From Parafrigoribacterium_A soli (GTDB lineage: Bacteria > Actinomycetota > Actinomycetes > Actinomycetales > Microbacteriaceae): a DNA stretch of 64,000 nucleotides. Positions 1 to 7,768 of the stretch are shown here, piece by piece (positions within the stretch are counted from its first letter, which is position 1; each line of letters starts with the position of its first letter). The DNA lies in NCBI RefSeq assembly GCF_040227235.1, contig NZ_JBELNZ010000001.1:62001-126000 (forward strand), given 5' to 3'. Below the pieces are notes generated by a model. The model saw nothing but the letters and a program-made list of their open reading frames with translations, had not been told where the DNA came from and did no database searches. Both the position numbers and the translations under genes were made by a program.

Positions 1-1057
1 GCGGGCGCCCGCCCTGCGCTTGCTGCGGCTGCCCGGCCGAAGCGTCCTGGGCGGCCGTAGGCTGGGCTGTCACATTCTGGGCTGGCGCATTCTGCGCTGT
101 GACATTCTGGGCTGGCGCATTCTGGGCTGGCGCATTCTGGGCTGTCCCATTCTGGGCGGCAGCGTCGTCGGCCGCCGCAACGGGAGCTGTCTCGGGCGCG
201 GGGACCGACGGTGCAGGAGTCCTCAGCCACGGGAACGCGATACGGGCACCGCGAGCAGGCGCCTCCGGACTTTCCGAATCCTCGGCGGCGCTCGAGTCAT
301 CCGCAGCGGCAGAGTCTGCCGCCGCGATCTCAGACTCAGCGACCTCGGGCAAAGCAGCCGCTGGTTCCTCGCTGTGCGCCGAGGCTTCGCTGCCTCCGGC
401 TTCCGCGGGCTCGGTCTGGGCGACGGGCGTGGGACGCTGCTGGGTGTAATAGTCCAGATTGGCAGGCTCGCCCGCTGCGCCCGGCCGACCCCAGTCGGAG
501 GGAGACAGTTCGGACGTGGATGAGAACGCTGAGCGACGGGATTCCGGCCTGAAGTCACGGATGCGGTAGATAGGCCGTTCCTCGGAGCTCGCGGACGGCG
601 CCTCCCCCTCACTCGGCTGCGTGCCGCGCTGAGAGCGACGGCCGCTCGCCAGCGCCGCCTCGGCACGGCTGCGCGGCTGCTGAACGGCGGACGACTCGTC
701 CTCAGAGGCGCGGTGAGGAGCCGGCGCATCCCAACGAGCAAAGGTCTCGATCTGCGGATCTGAGGGTTCTGCGACCTCGAGTCGCACATCCTGGGTGTCT
801 ACGGCCCCGTGCGTGCGGAGACCGTGCCTGCCGTCGTGCGAGGGCGGGATCGAAGCGCCGACCGACTGGCCGTCGGCCGTCGCCGGGTTGGCAAATACGG
901 CATCCACGGTGCGCTGGGGCGTCTGCCCGCCGTCGCGGGTGTCTTCGCGCTGCTCCCTGAGTCGCAACTGTCGTCGGCTCTGAGGCTGCTGCCCCTCGCC
1001 GTCCGGCTTGTCCTGAGCTGACTCACCATGGAGCGGCTGGTCTTGCCACGCTGTCAT
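1..1057 (-). CDS. Partial hypothetical low-complexity protein downstream of nadD
   Basis: An open frame runs on the minus strand from an ATG at 1057 to the window edge without a stop, so the C-terminal part is missing. The visible ~352 residues are hydrophilic, rich in Pro, Gln, Ala, Ser and Glu, and start MTAWQDQPLH. Near residue 27 comes a basic SRRQLRLREQR segment of the kind seen at the cytoplasmic N-terminus of many actinobacterial anchored or secreted proteins. A run of A-x-A-Q-N pentapeptide repeats lies close to the window edge. The start overlaps the nadD stop (ATGA), so the two are translationally coupled. In related genomes an uncharacterised gene lies between nadD and rsfS, which fits this position. 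The function is unknown; a membrane or LytR_C-like domain may lie in the unseen part. Confidence 0.7.
   Translation of the reverse strand, partial: MTAWQDQPLHGESAQDKPDGEGQQPQSRRQLRLREQREDTRDGGQTPQRTVDAVFANPATADGQSVGASIPPSHDGRHGLRTHGAVDTQDVRLEVAEPSDPQIETFARWDAPAPHRASEDESSAVQQPRSRAEAALASGRRSQRGTQPSEGEAPSASSEERPIYRIRDFRPESRRSAFSSTSELSPSDWGRPGAAGEPANLDYYTQQRPTPVAQTEPAEAGGSEASAHSEEPAAALPEVAESEIAAADSAAADDSSAAEDSESPEAPARGARIAFPWLRTPAPSVPAPETAPVAAADDAAAQNGTAQNAPAQNAPAQNVTAQNAPAQNVTAQPTAAQDASAGQPQQAQGGRP
73..162 (-). repeat. Six 15-bp tandem repeats encoding A-x-A-Q-N pentapeptides
   Basis: Six consecutive 15-bp units begin at 73, 88, 103, 118, 133 and 148. Their consensus is cattctgggctggcg on the plus strand. 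The units at 103 and 118 are identical and the others differ at one to four bases. On the minus strand they encode APAQN/VTAQN pentapeptides in the partial gene. A more degenerate unit precedes them at about 58-72. The array probably expands and contracts by replication slippage. Confidence 0.85.
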
Positions 1058-1665
1058 GTCTGACTCCGATACAGGTGGTGTTTCGAGATGTACTGAACAA
1101 CACCGTCGGGAACTAGATACCAGACCGGGAACCCCCGGCCGACCCGGTCGCGACAGTCGGTTGACGAAATCGCAAGCGCGGGCACTTCTAACAAGCTTAC
1201 GTCTGACTCAGGTAAACCGGAAATAGACAGCGGGTGTCCCGGCCGAGTCACAGCTACGAAGTGCGCGAGTGACCAGAGCTCGGTGACGTCCTTCCAATCC
1301 AGGATCTGTGCGATCGCATCCGCGCCCGAGATGAAGAAGAGTTCGGCATCCGGACGCTCCGAGCGCAGATCGCGGAGCGTGTCGATGGTGTACGTAGGCC
1401 CCTTGCGGTCGATGTCGACGCGGCTCACGGTGAACTGCGGGTTGGCCGCGGTGGCGATCACGGTCATCAGGTAGCGGTGCTCCGCGGAGGTGGCGCGCTG
1501 CTTCTGATAGGGCTGCCCGGTGGGCACGAAGACCACCTCATCGAGGTGAAGCTGCTGAGCGACCTCGCTGGCGGCCACGAGGTGCCCGTTGTGAATGGGG
1601 TCGAAGGTGCCGCCCATCACGCCAATGCGGGCGCGACGCACCTCGGTCTCGACCACGGCGACCAC
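1054..1665 (-). CDS. nadD: Nicotinate-nucleotide adenylyltransferase
   Basis: The enzyme transfers AMP from ATP to nicotinate mononucleotide, making deamido-NAD in NAD biosynthesis. The 203-residue protein carries the nucleotidyltransferase signature GGTFDPIHNGH at residues 18-28 and the C-terminal ISSTDCRDRV motif, which corresponds to the family's ISST-R motif. The length is typical. The GTG start directly follows the stop of the upstream small membrane protein (TAG-GTG). The real start could be a few codons later, because homology begins at about residue 13 (RIGVMGG). The gene ends in a 4-bp ATGA overlap with the next gene. It sits in a proA - small membrane protein - nadD transcription unit. 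Confidence 0.95.
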   Translation of the reverse strand: MVAVVETEVRRARIGVMGGTFDPIHNGHLVAASEVAQQLHLDEVVFVPTGQPYQKQRATSAEHRYLMTVIATAANPQFTVSRVDIDRKGPTYTIDTLRDLRSERPDAELFFISGADAIAQILDWKDVTELWSLAHFVAVTRPGHPLSISGLPESDVSLLEVPALAISSTDCRDRVGRGFPVWYLVPDGVVQYISKHHLYRSQT

Positions 1666-1845
1666 CTAGTGGTGGCTGGCCCCGCTGCGCACCCTGTCGC
1701 TGTGCCGGTTGGCCACATCGCGGTAGCTCCAGGTGATGAAGCCGAGAGCGATGAACGCCGAAGCGGCAACGATGGGAAAGACCCACGTCGGCGCGACCAG
1801 CTGGGTCTCGGTCGCCGCAGCGACCACCGAATTCAGCAACGACAT
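1666..1845 (-). CDS. Small single-pass membrane protein (59 aa)
   Basis: A short minus-strand frame opens with ATG at 1845 and ends in TAG just before the nadD start. The 59-residue product has a polar N-terminus, one hydrophobic segment (about residues 21-40, WVFPIVAASAFIALGFITW) and a charged tail containing SYRDVANRHSD. It fills an otherwise empty slot between proA and nadD on the same strand, and the exact stop-start abutment with nadD argues that it is translated. From memory, similar short proteins with a YRDVANRH-like tail occur at this position in other Microbacteriaceae. Its role is unknown. It could easily be missed by length-filtered gene calling. Confidence 0.75.
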   Translation of the reverse strand: MSLLNSVVAAATETQLVAPTWVFPIVAASAFIALGFITWSYRDVANRHSDRVRSGASHH

Positions 1846-1897
1846 TCCGCTTCTCCGTTCACACGCTCACGCACGTCAACTGTTCAGACGAGCACGT

Positions 1898-1921
1898 CTA
1901 ATCTAGCCGCTAATCTAGCCG
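1898..1921. repeat. Perfect 12-bp tandem duplication at the proA stop
   Basis: The 12-mer ctaatctagccg occurs twice head to tail (1898-1909 and 1910-1921). The second copy contains the proA TAG stop. It looks like a small slippage duplication, and it leaves additional stop codons just downstream of the gene. Confidence 0.8.
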
Positions 1922-3183
1922 CGGATCTGTCCCGAGCCGCGCACAACCCACTTGGTGCTCGTCAATTCACCGAGGCCCATCGGACCGCGGGCATGCAGTT
2001 TCTGCGTCGAGATGCCCACCTCGGCGCCGAAGCCGAATTCGCCGCCATCGGTGAACCGCGTCGAGGCATTCACCATGACGACCGCCGAATCCACCTCGGC
2101 GAGGAACCGCTCCGCGTTCGCGAAGTCATTGGTGATGATCGATTCGGTGTGATGGGTCGAGTAACGCCGGATGTGATCGATCGCTGCGTCCAGGTCGTCG
2201 ACCACCGCCACCGAGATGTCGAGCGACATGTGCTCGATCGACCAGTCCTCTTCGGTGGTGGGCACGGCATCCGCAAAGATCGCGCGCGCCCGCTCGTCGG
2301 CGTGGACGGTCACGCCTGCCTCGCGCAGCCGCTGCAGCACGGGCGGCAGGAGGCGTTGGGCGGATGCCTCGTGCACCAGCAGGGTCTCGAGCGCGTTGCA
2401 GACGCTTGGTCGCTGCACCTTCGAATTGTGCACGATGTCCACGGCCGTGTTCGCCTCGGCCGACTCGTCGAGGAAGATGTGCACGACGCCCGCCCCGGTC
2501 TCGATCACGGGGACCTTGGACTCGGCGACGACGGTGTTGATCAGGTTGGCGCTCCCCCGCGGGATGAGCACGTCGACGTAGCCTCGGGCCTGCATGAGTT
2601 CCCTGGCACCATCGCGACCGAACTCATCGATGGTCTGCACGGCATCCGAGGGCAGTCCCACCGAACCGAGCGCCTCCTGGATGATCCCGACGAGCACACG
2701 GTTGGTGTTCTCGGCTGCGCTCCCACCGCGCAGCACGGCGGCGTTGCCGCTCTTCAGGGCGAGGGCGGCGATGTCGATGGTCACGTTGGGCCGCGCCTCG
2801 TAGATGACGCCGACGACACCGAAGGGAACGCGCACCTCATTGATGCGCAGGCCGTTCGGCAGGGTCTGTCCGCGTACGGACTCGCCGACCGGGTCGACGA
2901 GCGCGATGATCTGGCGCACCGCGTCGGCCAGTCCGGCCAGGCGCGCCTCATCCAGCCGCAGTCTGTCCTGCAGTGCGGCGCTCAACCCGTTGCCGCGGCC
3001 GTTGGCGAGGTCGAGCGCGTTGGCGTCGATGATGGCGGTCGCATTGTCGAGGATGCCGGTCGCGATCGCCTCGAGCGCGCTGTTCTTGAGGTCGGTCGTC
3101 GCGGTCGCAAGGGGAATGGAGGCGCCGCGGGCGGCCGAAAGTCGCTCCGTGAGGCTCTGTGTGGAGACGAGGGTGTCTGACAT
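1915..3183 (-). CDS. proA: Glutamate-5-semialdehyde dehydrogenase (gamma-glutamyl phosphate reductase)
   Basis: This is the second step of proline synthesis: NADPH-dependent reduction of glutamyl-5-phosphate to glutamate-5-semialdehyde. The 422-residue protein shows the ProA signatures VPFGVVGVIYEARPNV, the catalytic cysteine C262 in KVQRPSVCNALET, and a C-terminal FGFGAEVGIST. The ATG at 3183 was chosen because the protein then begins MSDTLVS at the family's usual point, and because a TACACT -10 box lies exactly 6 nt upstream. The frame stays open further upstream, but that part is not ProA-like. proB lies about 1.3 kb away across an oppositely oriented MFS gene, so proB and proA are not cotranscribed here. 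Confidence 0.96.
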   Translation of the reverse strand: MSDTLVSTQSLTERLSAARGASIPLATATTDLKNSALEAIATGILDNATAIIDANALDLANGRGNGLSAALQDRLRLDEARLAGLADAVRQIIALVDPVGESVRGQTLPNGLRINEVRVPFGVVGVIYEARPNVTIDIAALALKSGNAAVLRGGSAAENTNRVLVGIIQEALGSVGLPSDAVQTIDEFGRDGARELMQARGYVDVLIPRGSANLINTVVAESKVPVIETGAGVVHIFLDESAEANTAVDIVHNSKVQRPSVCNALETLLVHEASAQRLLPPVLQRLREAGVTVHADERARAIFADAVPTTEEDWSIEHMSLDISVAVVDDLDAAIDHIRRYSTHHTESIITNDFANAERFLAEVDSAVVMVNASTRFTDGGEFGFGAEVGISTQKLHARGPMGLGELTSTKWVVRGSGQIRG

Positions 3184-3189
3184 GCTCAC

Positions 3190-3195
3190 AGTGTA
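3190..3195 (-). promoter_or_regulatory. -10 box of proA (leaderless spacing)
   Basis: TACACT is read on the minus strand, followed by 6 nt and then the proA ATG. With a start site about 7 nt downstream, the mRNA would begin at the start codon. Confidence 0.55.
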
Positions 3196-3228
3196 GGACG
3201 AAGTTTGGTATACCAGCTGGGCATACCC

Positions 3229-3234
3229 TAGAGT
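3229..3234 (+). promoter_or_regulatory. -10 box of the MFS gene (leaderless spacing)
   Basis: TAGAGT lies 6 nt before the ATG at 3241. TACCCT at 3224-3229 is an overlapping alternative. Only 57 bp separate the divergent proA and MFS starts, so their promoters must overlap or share bases. Confidence 0.5.
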
Positions 3235-3240
3235 CGGCGG

Positions 3241-4527
3241 ATGGACCAGCTGACTCGCTCGGGCGCACGCCGCTCCCCGAACACGGCACGAATCGCACAC
3301 CGCCCGCGACCGTGGCTGATGCTCGGCATCGGGGTCGCCGCCCAGGCCTCGGGCACCTTCGTCGTCACCACCCCGGCGCTCCTCATTCCACTCCTGCACA
3401 CCGAACTCGGACTCGGCCTTGCGCAGGCGGGCCTGCTCGCGGCGCTCCCGACGTTCGGAATGGTGCTTACGCTCGTGGCCTGGGGCGCCGTGACAGATCG
3501 TTTCGGCGAACGCTGGGTTCTGAGCGGCGGTCTCGCGCTCACCGCCCTCAGCACGGTAGCGGCGGCTGCCGCCTCCGTCGGGCTTCGCGACCAACCGGCC
3601 GCAACGATGCCATTGCTCGGGGTTTGTCTCGTCCTCGCCGGGATGTCCGCGGCATCCACCAACGCGGCGAGCGGCCGCGTGGTGATCGGCTGGTTCCCGG
3701 CCAGGCGTCGTGGACTCGCCATGGGCATCCGGCAGACCTGCCAGCCGCTCGGCGTGGCCGTCGCTGCCGTCACGGTGCCCACGCTCGCGGCCTCTACGGG
3801 CGCTGCTGCGGCGATCCTCGTCGGTGCCCTGCTCACCGCACTGTGCGCGGTGGCGTGTGCGCTGTGGATCGTGAATCCCATGCGCACGCCCGCACCTCGC
3901 GTCGCCGGTGCTGCTGTGAACCCCTACCGGGCAAGCGCCGCGCTTCTCCGGATCCACCTGGCGTCGGCGCTGCTCGTCGTGCCCCAGTTCACTCTGTCGA
4001 TCTTCGGTCTCGTGTGGCTCGTGGCCGAGCAGCACTGGACTCCCCTCGCGGCCGGCACGCTGCTCGGGCTCGCACAGTTCGTCGGAGCTCTCGGGCGCAT
4101 AGGCGTTGGCGTGCTCAGCGATCGGCTGGGCTCGCGGCTGCGACCACTGCGCTGGGTGGCGGCTTCGGCCGTGGTGACCATGGCCGGCGTGGGGCTCACC
4201 GGGTCGCACGCTCCTGCCGCACTCGTCGTCGCGGCCTACCTTCTCGCCAGCTGCGCGAGCGTCGCCGATAACGGGCTCGCCTACACCTCCGTCGCGGAGC
4301 TCGCCGGGATGGGGTGGGCGGGGCGCGCTCTCGGGGCGCAGAACACCGGACAGTTCCTCGCGGCGTCCGTGGTCGGGCCGGTCATGGGGGCGCTCATCAC
4401 GGCGATCGGATATCCGCTCGCCTTCCTCGTCGCCGCCGCCGCACCACTCGCGGCACTCCCGATCGTGCCACCGATGAGCGTCGAAGCCGCGGAGCCAGGC
4501 GGCGCGGGGTTAGTCGGCGCTCGGTGA
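3241..4527 (+). CDS. Major facilitator superfamily transporter
   Basis: A 428-residue polytopic membrane protein with about 12 hydrophobic segments. The MFS loop 2-3 signature appears as GAVTDRFGERW around residues 82-92, and the related motif GVLSDRLGSR is at the start of the second half (about residue 290). A short polar N-terminus precedes the first helix. The substrate cannot be read from sequence; drug or organic-anion exporters and cyanate/nitrate-type carriers share this shape. It lies between proA and proB on the opposite strand. Its 3' end overlaps the proB 3' end by 18 bp in convergent orientation. Confidence 0.88.
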   Translation: MDQLTRSGARRSPNTARIAHRPRPWLMLGIGVAAQASGTFVVTTPALLIPLLHTELGLGLAQAGLLAALPTFGMVLTLVAWGAVTDRFGERWVLSGGLALTALSTVAAAAASVGLRDQPAATMPLLGVCLVLAGMSAASTNAASGRVVIGWFPARRRGLAMGIRQTCQPLGVAVAAVTVPTLAASTGAAAAILVGALLTALCAVACALWIVNPMRTPAPRVAGAAVNPYRASAALLRIHLASALLVVPQFTLSIFGLVWLVAEQHWTPLAAGTLLGLAQFVGALGRIGVGVLSDRLGSRLRPLRWVAASAVVTMAGVGLTGSHAPAALVVAAYLLASCASVADNGLAYTSVAELAGMGWAGRALGAQNTGQFLAASVVGPVMGALITAIGYPLAFLVAAAAPLAALPIVPPMSVEAAEPGGAGLVGAR

Positions 4528-5352
4528 CGCGTCGAACCAGGTGCCGACTGGTTCGCCGGTGAGCGCGGCAGCGACATCCGCCGTCGAAGCGAGCAGCACC
4601 GCGGTACCGGATCGGGCGGCGAGCTTCGCCGCGGCCACCTTGGTCGCCGCTCCCCCGGTGCCGACTCCGGTGTTGCCGATGCCGCCGAATTCGACTCCCG
4701 CGAGGTCGTCGTCCGCCGACACGCGATCAATGCGCTCGGCCCCGGCCTCGCTCGGCGGCCTCGTGTAGAGGGCGTCAACATCCGAGAGCAGCACGAGCAG
4801 TTCGGCGTGCACGAGCTGGGAGACGAGCGCCGCCAGCCTGTCGTTGTCGCCGAAGCGGATCTCGTGGGTGGCGACGGTGTCGTTCTCGTTCACGATCGGC
4901 AGAATGCGCAGGCCGAGCAGCCGCTCCATGGCCCGCCGCGCATTGCTGCGGTGGGTCGGGTTCTCGAGGTCGCCGGCGGTGAGCAACACCTGCCCAGCGA
5001 CGATCTTGTAGCGGTCCAGGCTCTCCTGGTAGCGGTAGATGAGCACATTCTGCCCCACGGCCGCGGCGGCCTGCTGGGTGGCGAGGTCGGTGGGGCGTGC
5101 GTCGAGCTTGAGGTACGGGATGCCCGTCGCGATGGCGCCGGACGACACAAGGATCACTTCGACGCCGCGCCCGTGTGCGGCAGAGAGGGCATCGATGAGC
5201 GGGCCGATCTGAGCCGTGTTGAGCCCACTGACCGAGGAGGAACCGACCTTGACGACCACACGCCGCGCCTCGGGGATCTGCTCCCGCGAGGCGATGGTGC
5301 GCACAACGGTCAGAGTGCCGGTGTCGGTCGTGTGGGTTGTCTCAGTCGACAT
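4510..5352 (-). CDS. proB: Glutamate 5-kinase, short form without PUA domain
   Basis: It phosphorylates the gamma-carboxyl of glutamate with ATP, the first and usually feedback-inhibited step of proline synthesis. Visible amino-acid-kinase motifs are VVKVGSSSV (about residues 24-32), VSSGAIATG, VNENDTV and the late GIGNTGVGTGGAATK. The 280-residue protein ends at TWFDASPSAD, right after the kinase fold, so it lacks the C-terminal PUA domain of the E. coli enzyme. The ATG at 5352 is preferred; a longer frame upstream is not conserved in type. The start lies inside obgE (11-bp overlap), so proB is translationally coupled to obgE. Confidence 0.94.
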   Translation of the reverse strand: MSTETTHTTDTGTLTVVRTIASREQIPEARRVVVKVGSSSVSGLNTAQIGPLIDALSAAHGRGVEVILVSSGAIATGIPYLKLDARPTDLATQQAAAAVGQNVLIYRYQESLDRYKIVAGQVLLTAGDLENPTHRSNARRAMERLLGLRILPIVNENDTVATHEIRFGDNDRLAALVSQLVHAELLVLLSDVDALYTRPPSEAGAERIDRVSADDDLAGVEFGGIGNTGVGTGGAATKVAAAKLAARSGTAVLLASTADVAAALTGEPVGTWFDASPSAD

Positions 5353-6919
5353 CTGTGGGCGAATCATCCTCGTGCTGGGTCTCGGCGCTGGCGTCGGCGG
5401 TCCGATTGATCGCGAAGCCCTCATCATCATTCCAGATGCCGGCCTCGCGCTCACGAATCAGCTCAGCCCGTGCCGCAGCTTTCGCGTCCATCCGCTCGAG
5501 GTAGTTCTGCCTGCGCGTCTTGTTCGTGGCGCGATCGTTCTGCACCAGCCGAGGATCTGTGCCACGAGGAGCGGTGAGCAACTCGGCCGTCGAGGTCAGC
5601 GTCGGCTCCCAGTCGAAGACCACACCGTGGCCGGGGCCGATGATGACGGTGGATCCGGCAACGGCGCCAGCCTTGAACAGCGCGTTCTCGACGCCGGCCT
5701 TGGCGAGGCGGTCGGCGAGGAACCCGATCGCCTCCTCGTTGGTGAAGTTGGTCTGGGCCACCCAGCGCTCGGGCTTTCCGCCGATGATGCGGTAGACGTT
5801 GCCGCCAGAGCCGCCCTCGACCTTCACCGTGAAGCCGGCGTCATCCGAGGCCTTCGGCCGCAGCACGATGCGAGGAGCGACCGGCTGCGCGGCCGCCGCG
5901 ACACGGTCGGCCTGCACGAGCTCGCCCAGCGCATAGGACAGTTCGCGAAGCCCGTCGCGACTGACCGCGGAGACCTCGAAGACGCGGTATCCGCGGGACT
6001 CAAGCTCGGGCGTGACGAGGTCGGCGAGGTCGCGCCCCTCGGGCACATCGACCTTGTTGAGGGCGATGAGCTGCGGTCGTTCGACCAGGGGAACCTGGCC
6101 TTCCGGAACGGGATAGGCAGCGAGTTCGCCGAGGATGACGTCGAGATCGCTGATGGGGTCGCGGCCCGGATCGAGCGTGGCACAGTCCAGCACGTGCAAC
6201 AGCGCGGTGCAGCGCTCGACGTGGCGCAGGAACTCAAGGCCGAGACCCTTGCCCTCGCTCGCTCCCTCGATCAGGCCGGGGACATCCGCCACGGTGTAGC
6301 GGGTCTCACCGGCCTGCACCACACCGAGGTTCGGGTGCAGGGTGGTGAACGGGTAGTCGGCGATCTTGGGCTTGGCGGCGGAAATCGCGGCGACGAGGCT
6401 CGACTTACCCGCCGAGGGGTAGCCGACGAAGGCGACATCGGCGACGACCTTCAGCTCGAGGAGGACATCGCCCTCCCAGCCCGGCGTGCCGAGCAGGGCG
6501 AACCCCGGTGCCTTGCGCTTCGTGGAGGCGAGTGCCGCGTTGCCGAGGCCGCCCTGGCCGCCCGGAGCGACGACGAATCGCATCCCCGGTTCGCTGAGGT
6601 CGATGAGCTGGTTGCCGTCGGTGTCCTTGACGACCGTGCCGACGGGGACCGAGAGCACGAGCTCCTCGCCGTCGCCACCGTTGCGGTGGTCGCCCATGCC
6701 AGGGCCGCCCTTATCGGACTTGCGATGCGGCGCGCGATGGAATCCGAGCAGCGTCGTGGTCTGCAGGTCGCTCTCGAGCACGATGTCGCCACCGTCTCCG
6801 CCATTACCACCGTCCGGACCGGCCAGCGGCTTGAACTTCTCACGCTTGACCGAGACGCAGCCATCGCCGCCGTCTCCGGCGTTGAGATGCAGTGTCACCT
6901 GGTCGACGAAGGTAGCCAT
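5342..6919 (-). CDS. obgE: Obg family GTPase
   Basis: An essential ribosome-associated GTPase acting in late 50S assembly and stress response. The order is a glycine-rich Obg fold (residues 1-158, e.g. NAGDGGDGC and GGNGGDGGD), a G domain with P-loop GYPSAGKSS (166-174), switch/G3 DVPGLIEGA and G4 NKVD, and then a C-terminal OCT domain followed by an acidic, Asp/Glu-rich tail. The length of 525 residues is normal for actinobacteria. It follows rplU-rpmA, the classic L21-L27-Obg arrangement, but a hairpin after rpmA suggests that part of the transcription ends before obgE. Confidence 0.97.
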   Translation of the reverse strand: MATFVDQVTLHLNAGDGGDGCVSVKREKFKPLAGPDGGNGGDGGDIVLESDLQTTTLLGFHRAPHRKSDKGGPGMGDHRNGGDGEELVLSVPVGTVVKDTDGNQLIDLSEPGMRFVVAPGGQGGLGNAALASTKRKAPGFALLGTPGWEGDVLLELKVVADVAFVGYPSAGKSSLVAAISAAKPKIADYPFTTLHPNLGVVQAGETRYTVADVPGLIEGASEGKGLGLEFLRHVERCTALLHVLDCATLDPGRDPISDLDVILGELAAYPVPEGQVPLVERPQLIALNKVDVPEGRDLADLVTPELESRGYRVFEVSAVSRDGLRELSYALGELVQADRVAAAAQPVAPRIVLRPKASDDAGFTVKVEGGSGGNVYRIIGGKPERWVAQTNFTNEEAIGFLADRLAKAGVENALFKAGAVAGSTVIIGPGHGVVFDWEPTLTSTAELLTAPRGTDPRLVQNDRATNKTRRQNYLERMDAKAAARAELIREREAGIWNDDEGFAINRTADASAETQHEDDSPTDVD

Positions 6920-7030
6920 GCTCGCGTCCCTTCTGCCGAATCCCGGCTGCTCACAGCTCTTGACTGTGGGCGTTACTCAAATATGTGTGTCCGCATCCGC
7001 GCGCCAACGATTGGCCGCTTAAAGAGTTCA

Positions 7031-7048
7031 GGCGAGCCGAAGCTCGCC
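7031..7048 (-). terminator. Hairpin after rpmA
   Basis: On the minus strand this is a perfect 7-bp stem, GGCGAGC/GCTCGCC, closed by a TTCG tetraloop, 23 bp beyond the rpmA stop. It is followed by TGAACTCTTTAAG, a weak U-rich tail. It is probably an intrinsic or attenuating terminator between the ribosomal genes and obgE. Confidence 0.6.
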
Positions 7049-7070
7049 AGAACCCGAACAACTGTGAAAA

Positions 7071-7328
7071 TCAGGCGGGTACGTCCACGATGTTGACGAC
7101 CTTGCGGCCGCCCTTGGCGCCGAACTCGACCGCACCGGCGGCGAGGGCGAACAGCGTGTCGTCTCCGCCACGGCCGACGTTGACGCCGGGGTGGAAGTGG
7201 GTGCCGCGCTGGCGGACGATGATCTCGCCCGCACCGACGACCTGGCCGCCGAAGCGCTTCACGCCGAGGCGCTGAGCGTTGGAGTCGCGACCGTTACGAG
7301 TGGAGCTTGCGCCCTTTTTGTGTGCCAT
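7071..7328 (-). CDS. rpmA: 50S ribosomal protein L27
   Basis: An 85-residue ribosomal protein whose N-terminus reaches the peptidyl-transferase centre. The start MAHKKGASSTRNGRDS is the standard L27 N-terminus without the cleaved extension found in Firmicutes. The motifs GQVVGAGEIIVRQRGTHFHPG and VGRGGDDTLFA are conserved. It lies 26 bp downstream of rplU and is co-oriented with it. Confidence 0.98.
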   Translation of the reverse strand: MAHKKGASSTRNGRDSNAQRLGVKRFGGQVVGAGEIIVRQRGTHFHPGVNVGRGGDDTLFALAAGAVEFGAKGGRKVVNIVDVPA

Positions 7329-7354
7329 TTCGAAAGTCCCTAAACGTGTGAGAG

Positions 7355-7663
7355 CTACTTGATGCTGGTGATCTTGACGCGGGTGAGCTCCTGGCGGTGG
7401 CCCTGGCGCTTCTTGTACCCGGTCTTGTTCTTGAACTTCTGGATGACGATCTTCGGGCCGCGCTCGTCGCCGACGACCTGCGCGGTCACCGTGACCTTCG
7501 CGAGATCCTTGGCGTCATGCGTGATGCTGCTGCCGTCGACGAGCAGCACGGGGGCCAGCTCGATATTTCCATCCTTGTCGGCCTTGATGCGGTCGAGCAC
7601 GACAACCGTGCCAACCTCAACCTTTTCCTGCCGACCGCCGGCGCGCACAACTGCGTAAACCAC
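7355..7663 (-). CDS. rplU: 50S ribosomal protein L21
   Basis: A 102-residue large-subunit protein that binds 23S rRNA. It begins MVYAVVRAGGRQEKVEVG and carries the C-terminal signature KFKNKTGYKKRQGHRQ, followed by LTRVKI. It is the first gene of the rplU-rpmA unit. A promoter with a consensus-like -35/-10 pair lies about 75-105 bp upstream. Confidence 0.98.
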   Translation of the reverse strand: MVYAVVRAGGRQEKVEVGTVVVLDRIKADKDGNIELAPVLLVDGSSITHDAKDLAKVTVTAQVVGDERGPKIVIQKFKNKTGYKKRQGHRQELTRVKITSIK

Positions 7664-7738
7664 TTGGTAACCCTAACTATGTGAGAGAAGTCTCTTGGCG
7701 CAGAACAGCGGGCTCAGCCCAGCACACACCAAGGGTCA

Positions 7739-7768
7739 ATACTACTCGAAGATTCTCGAACCGGTCAA
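7739..7768 (-). promoter_or_regulatory. Predicted promoter of rplU-rpmA
   Basis: On the minus strand TTGACC (7768-7763) and TAGTAT (7744-7739) are separated by 18 bp. The -35 overlaps the TGA stop of the upstream membrane-protein gene. A start near 7732 would give a leader of about 70 nt. That leader contains a GGGCTGAGCCC inverted repeat and complementary CTTGG/CCAAG segments. Any autoregulatory role is speculative. Confidence 0.6.

Noticed and set aside
73..162. Possible CRISPR-like repeats
   Set aside because: The 15-bp units are directly adjacent without spacers and are in frame within a coding sequence; no cas genes are present.
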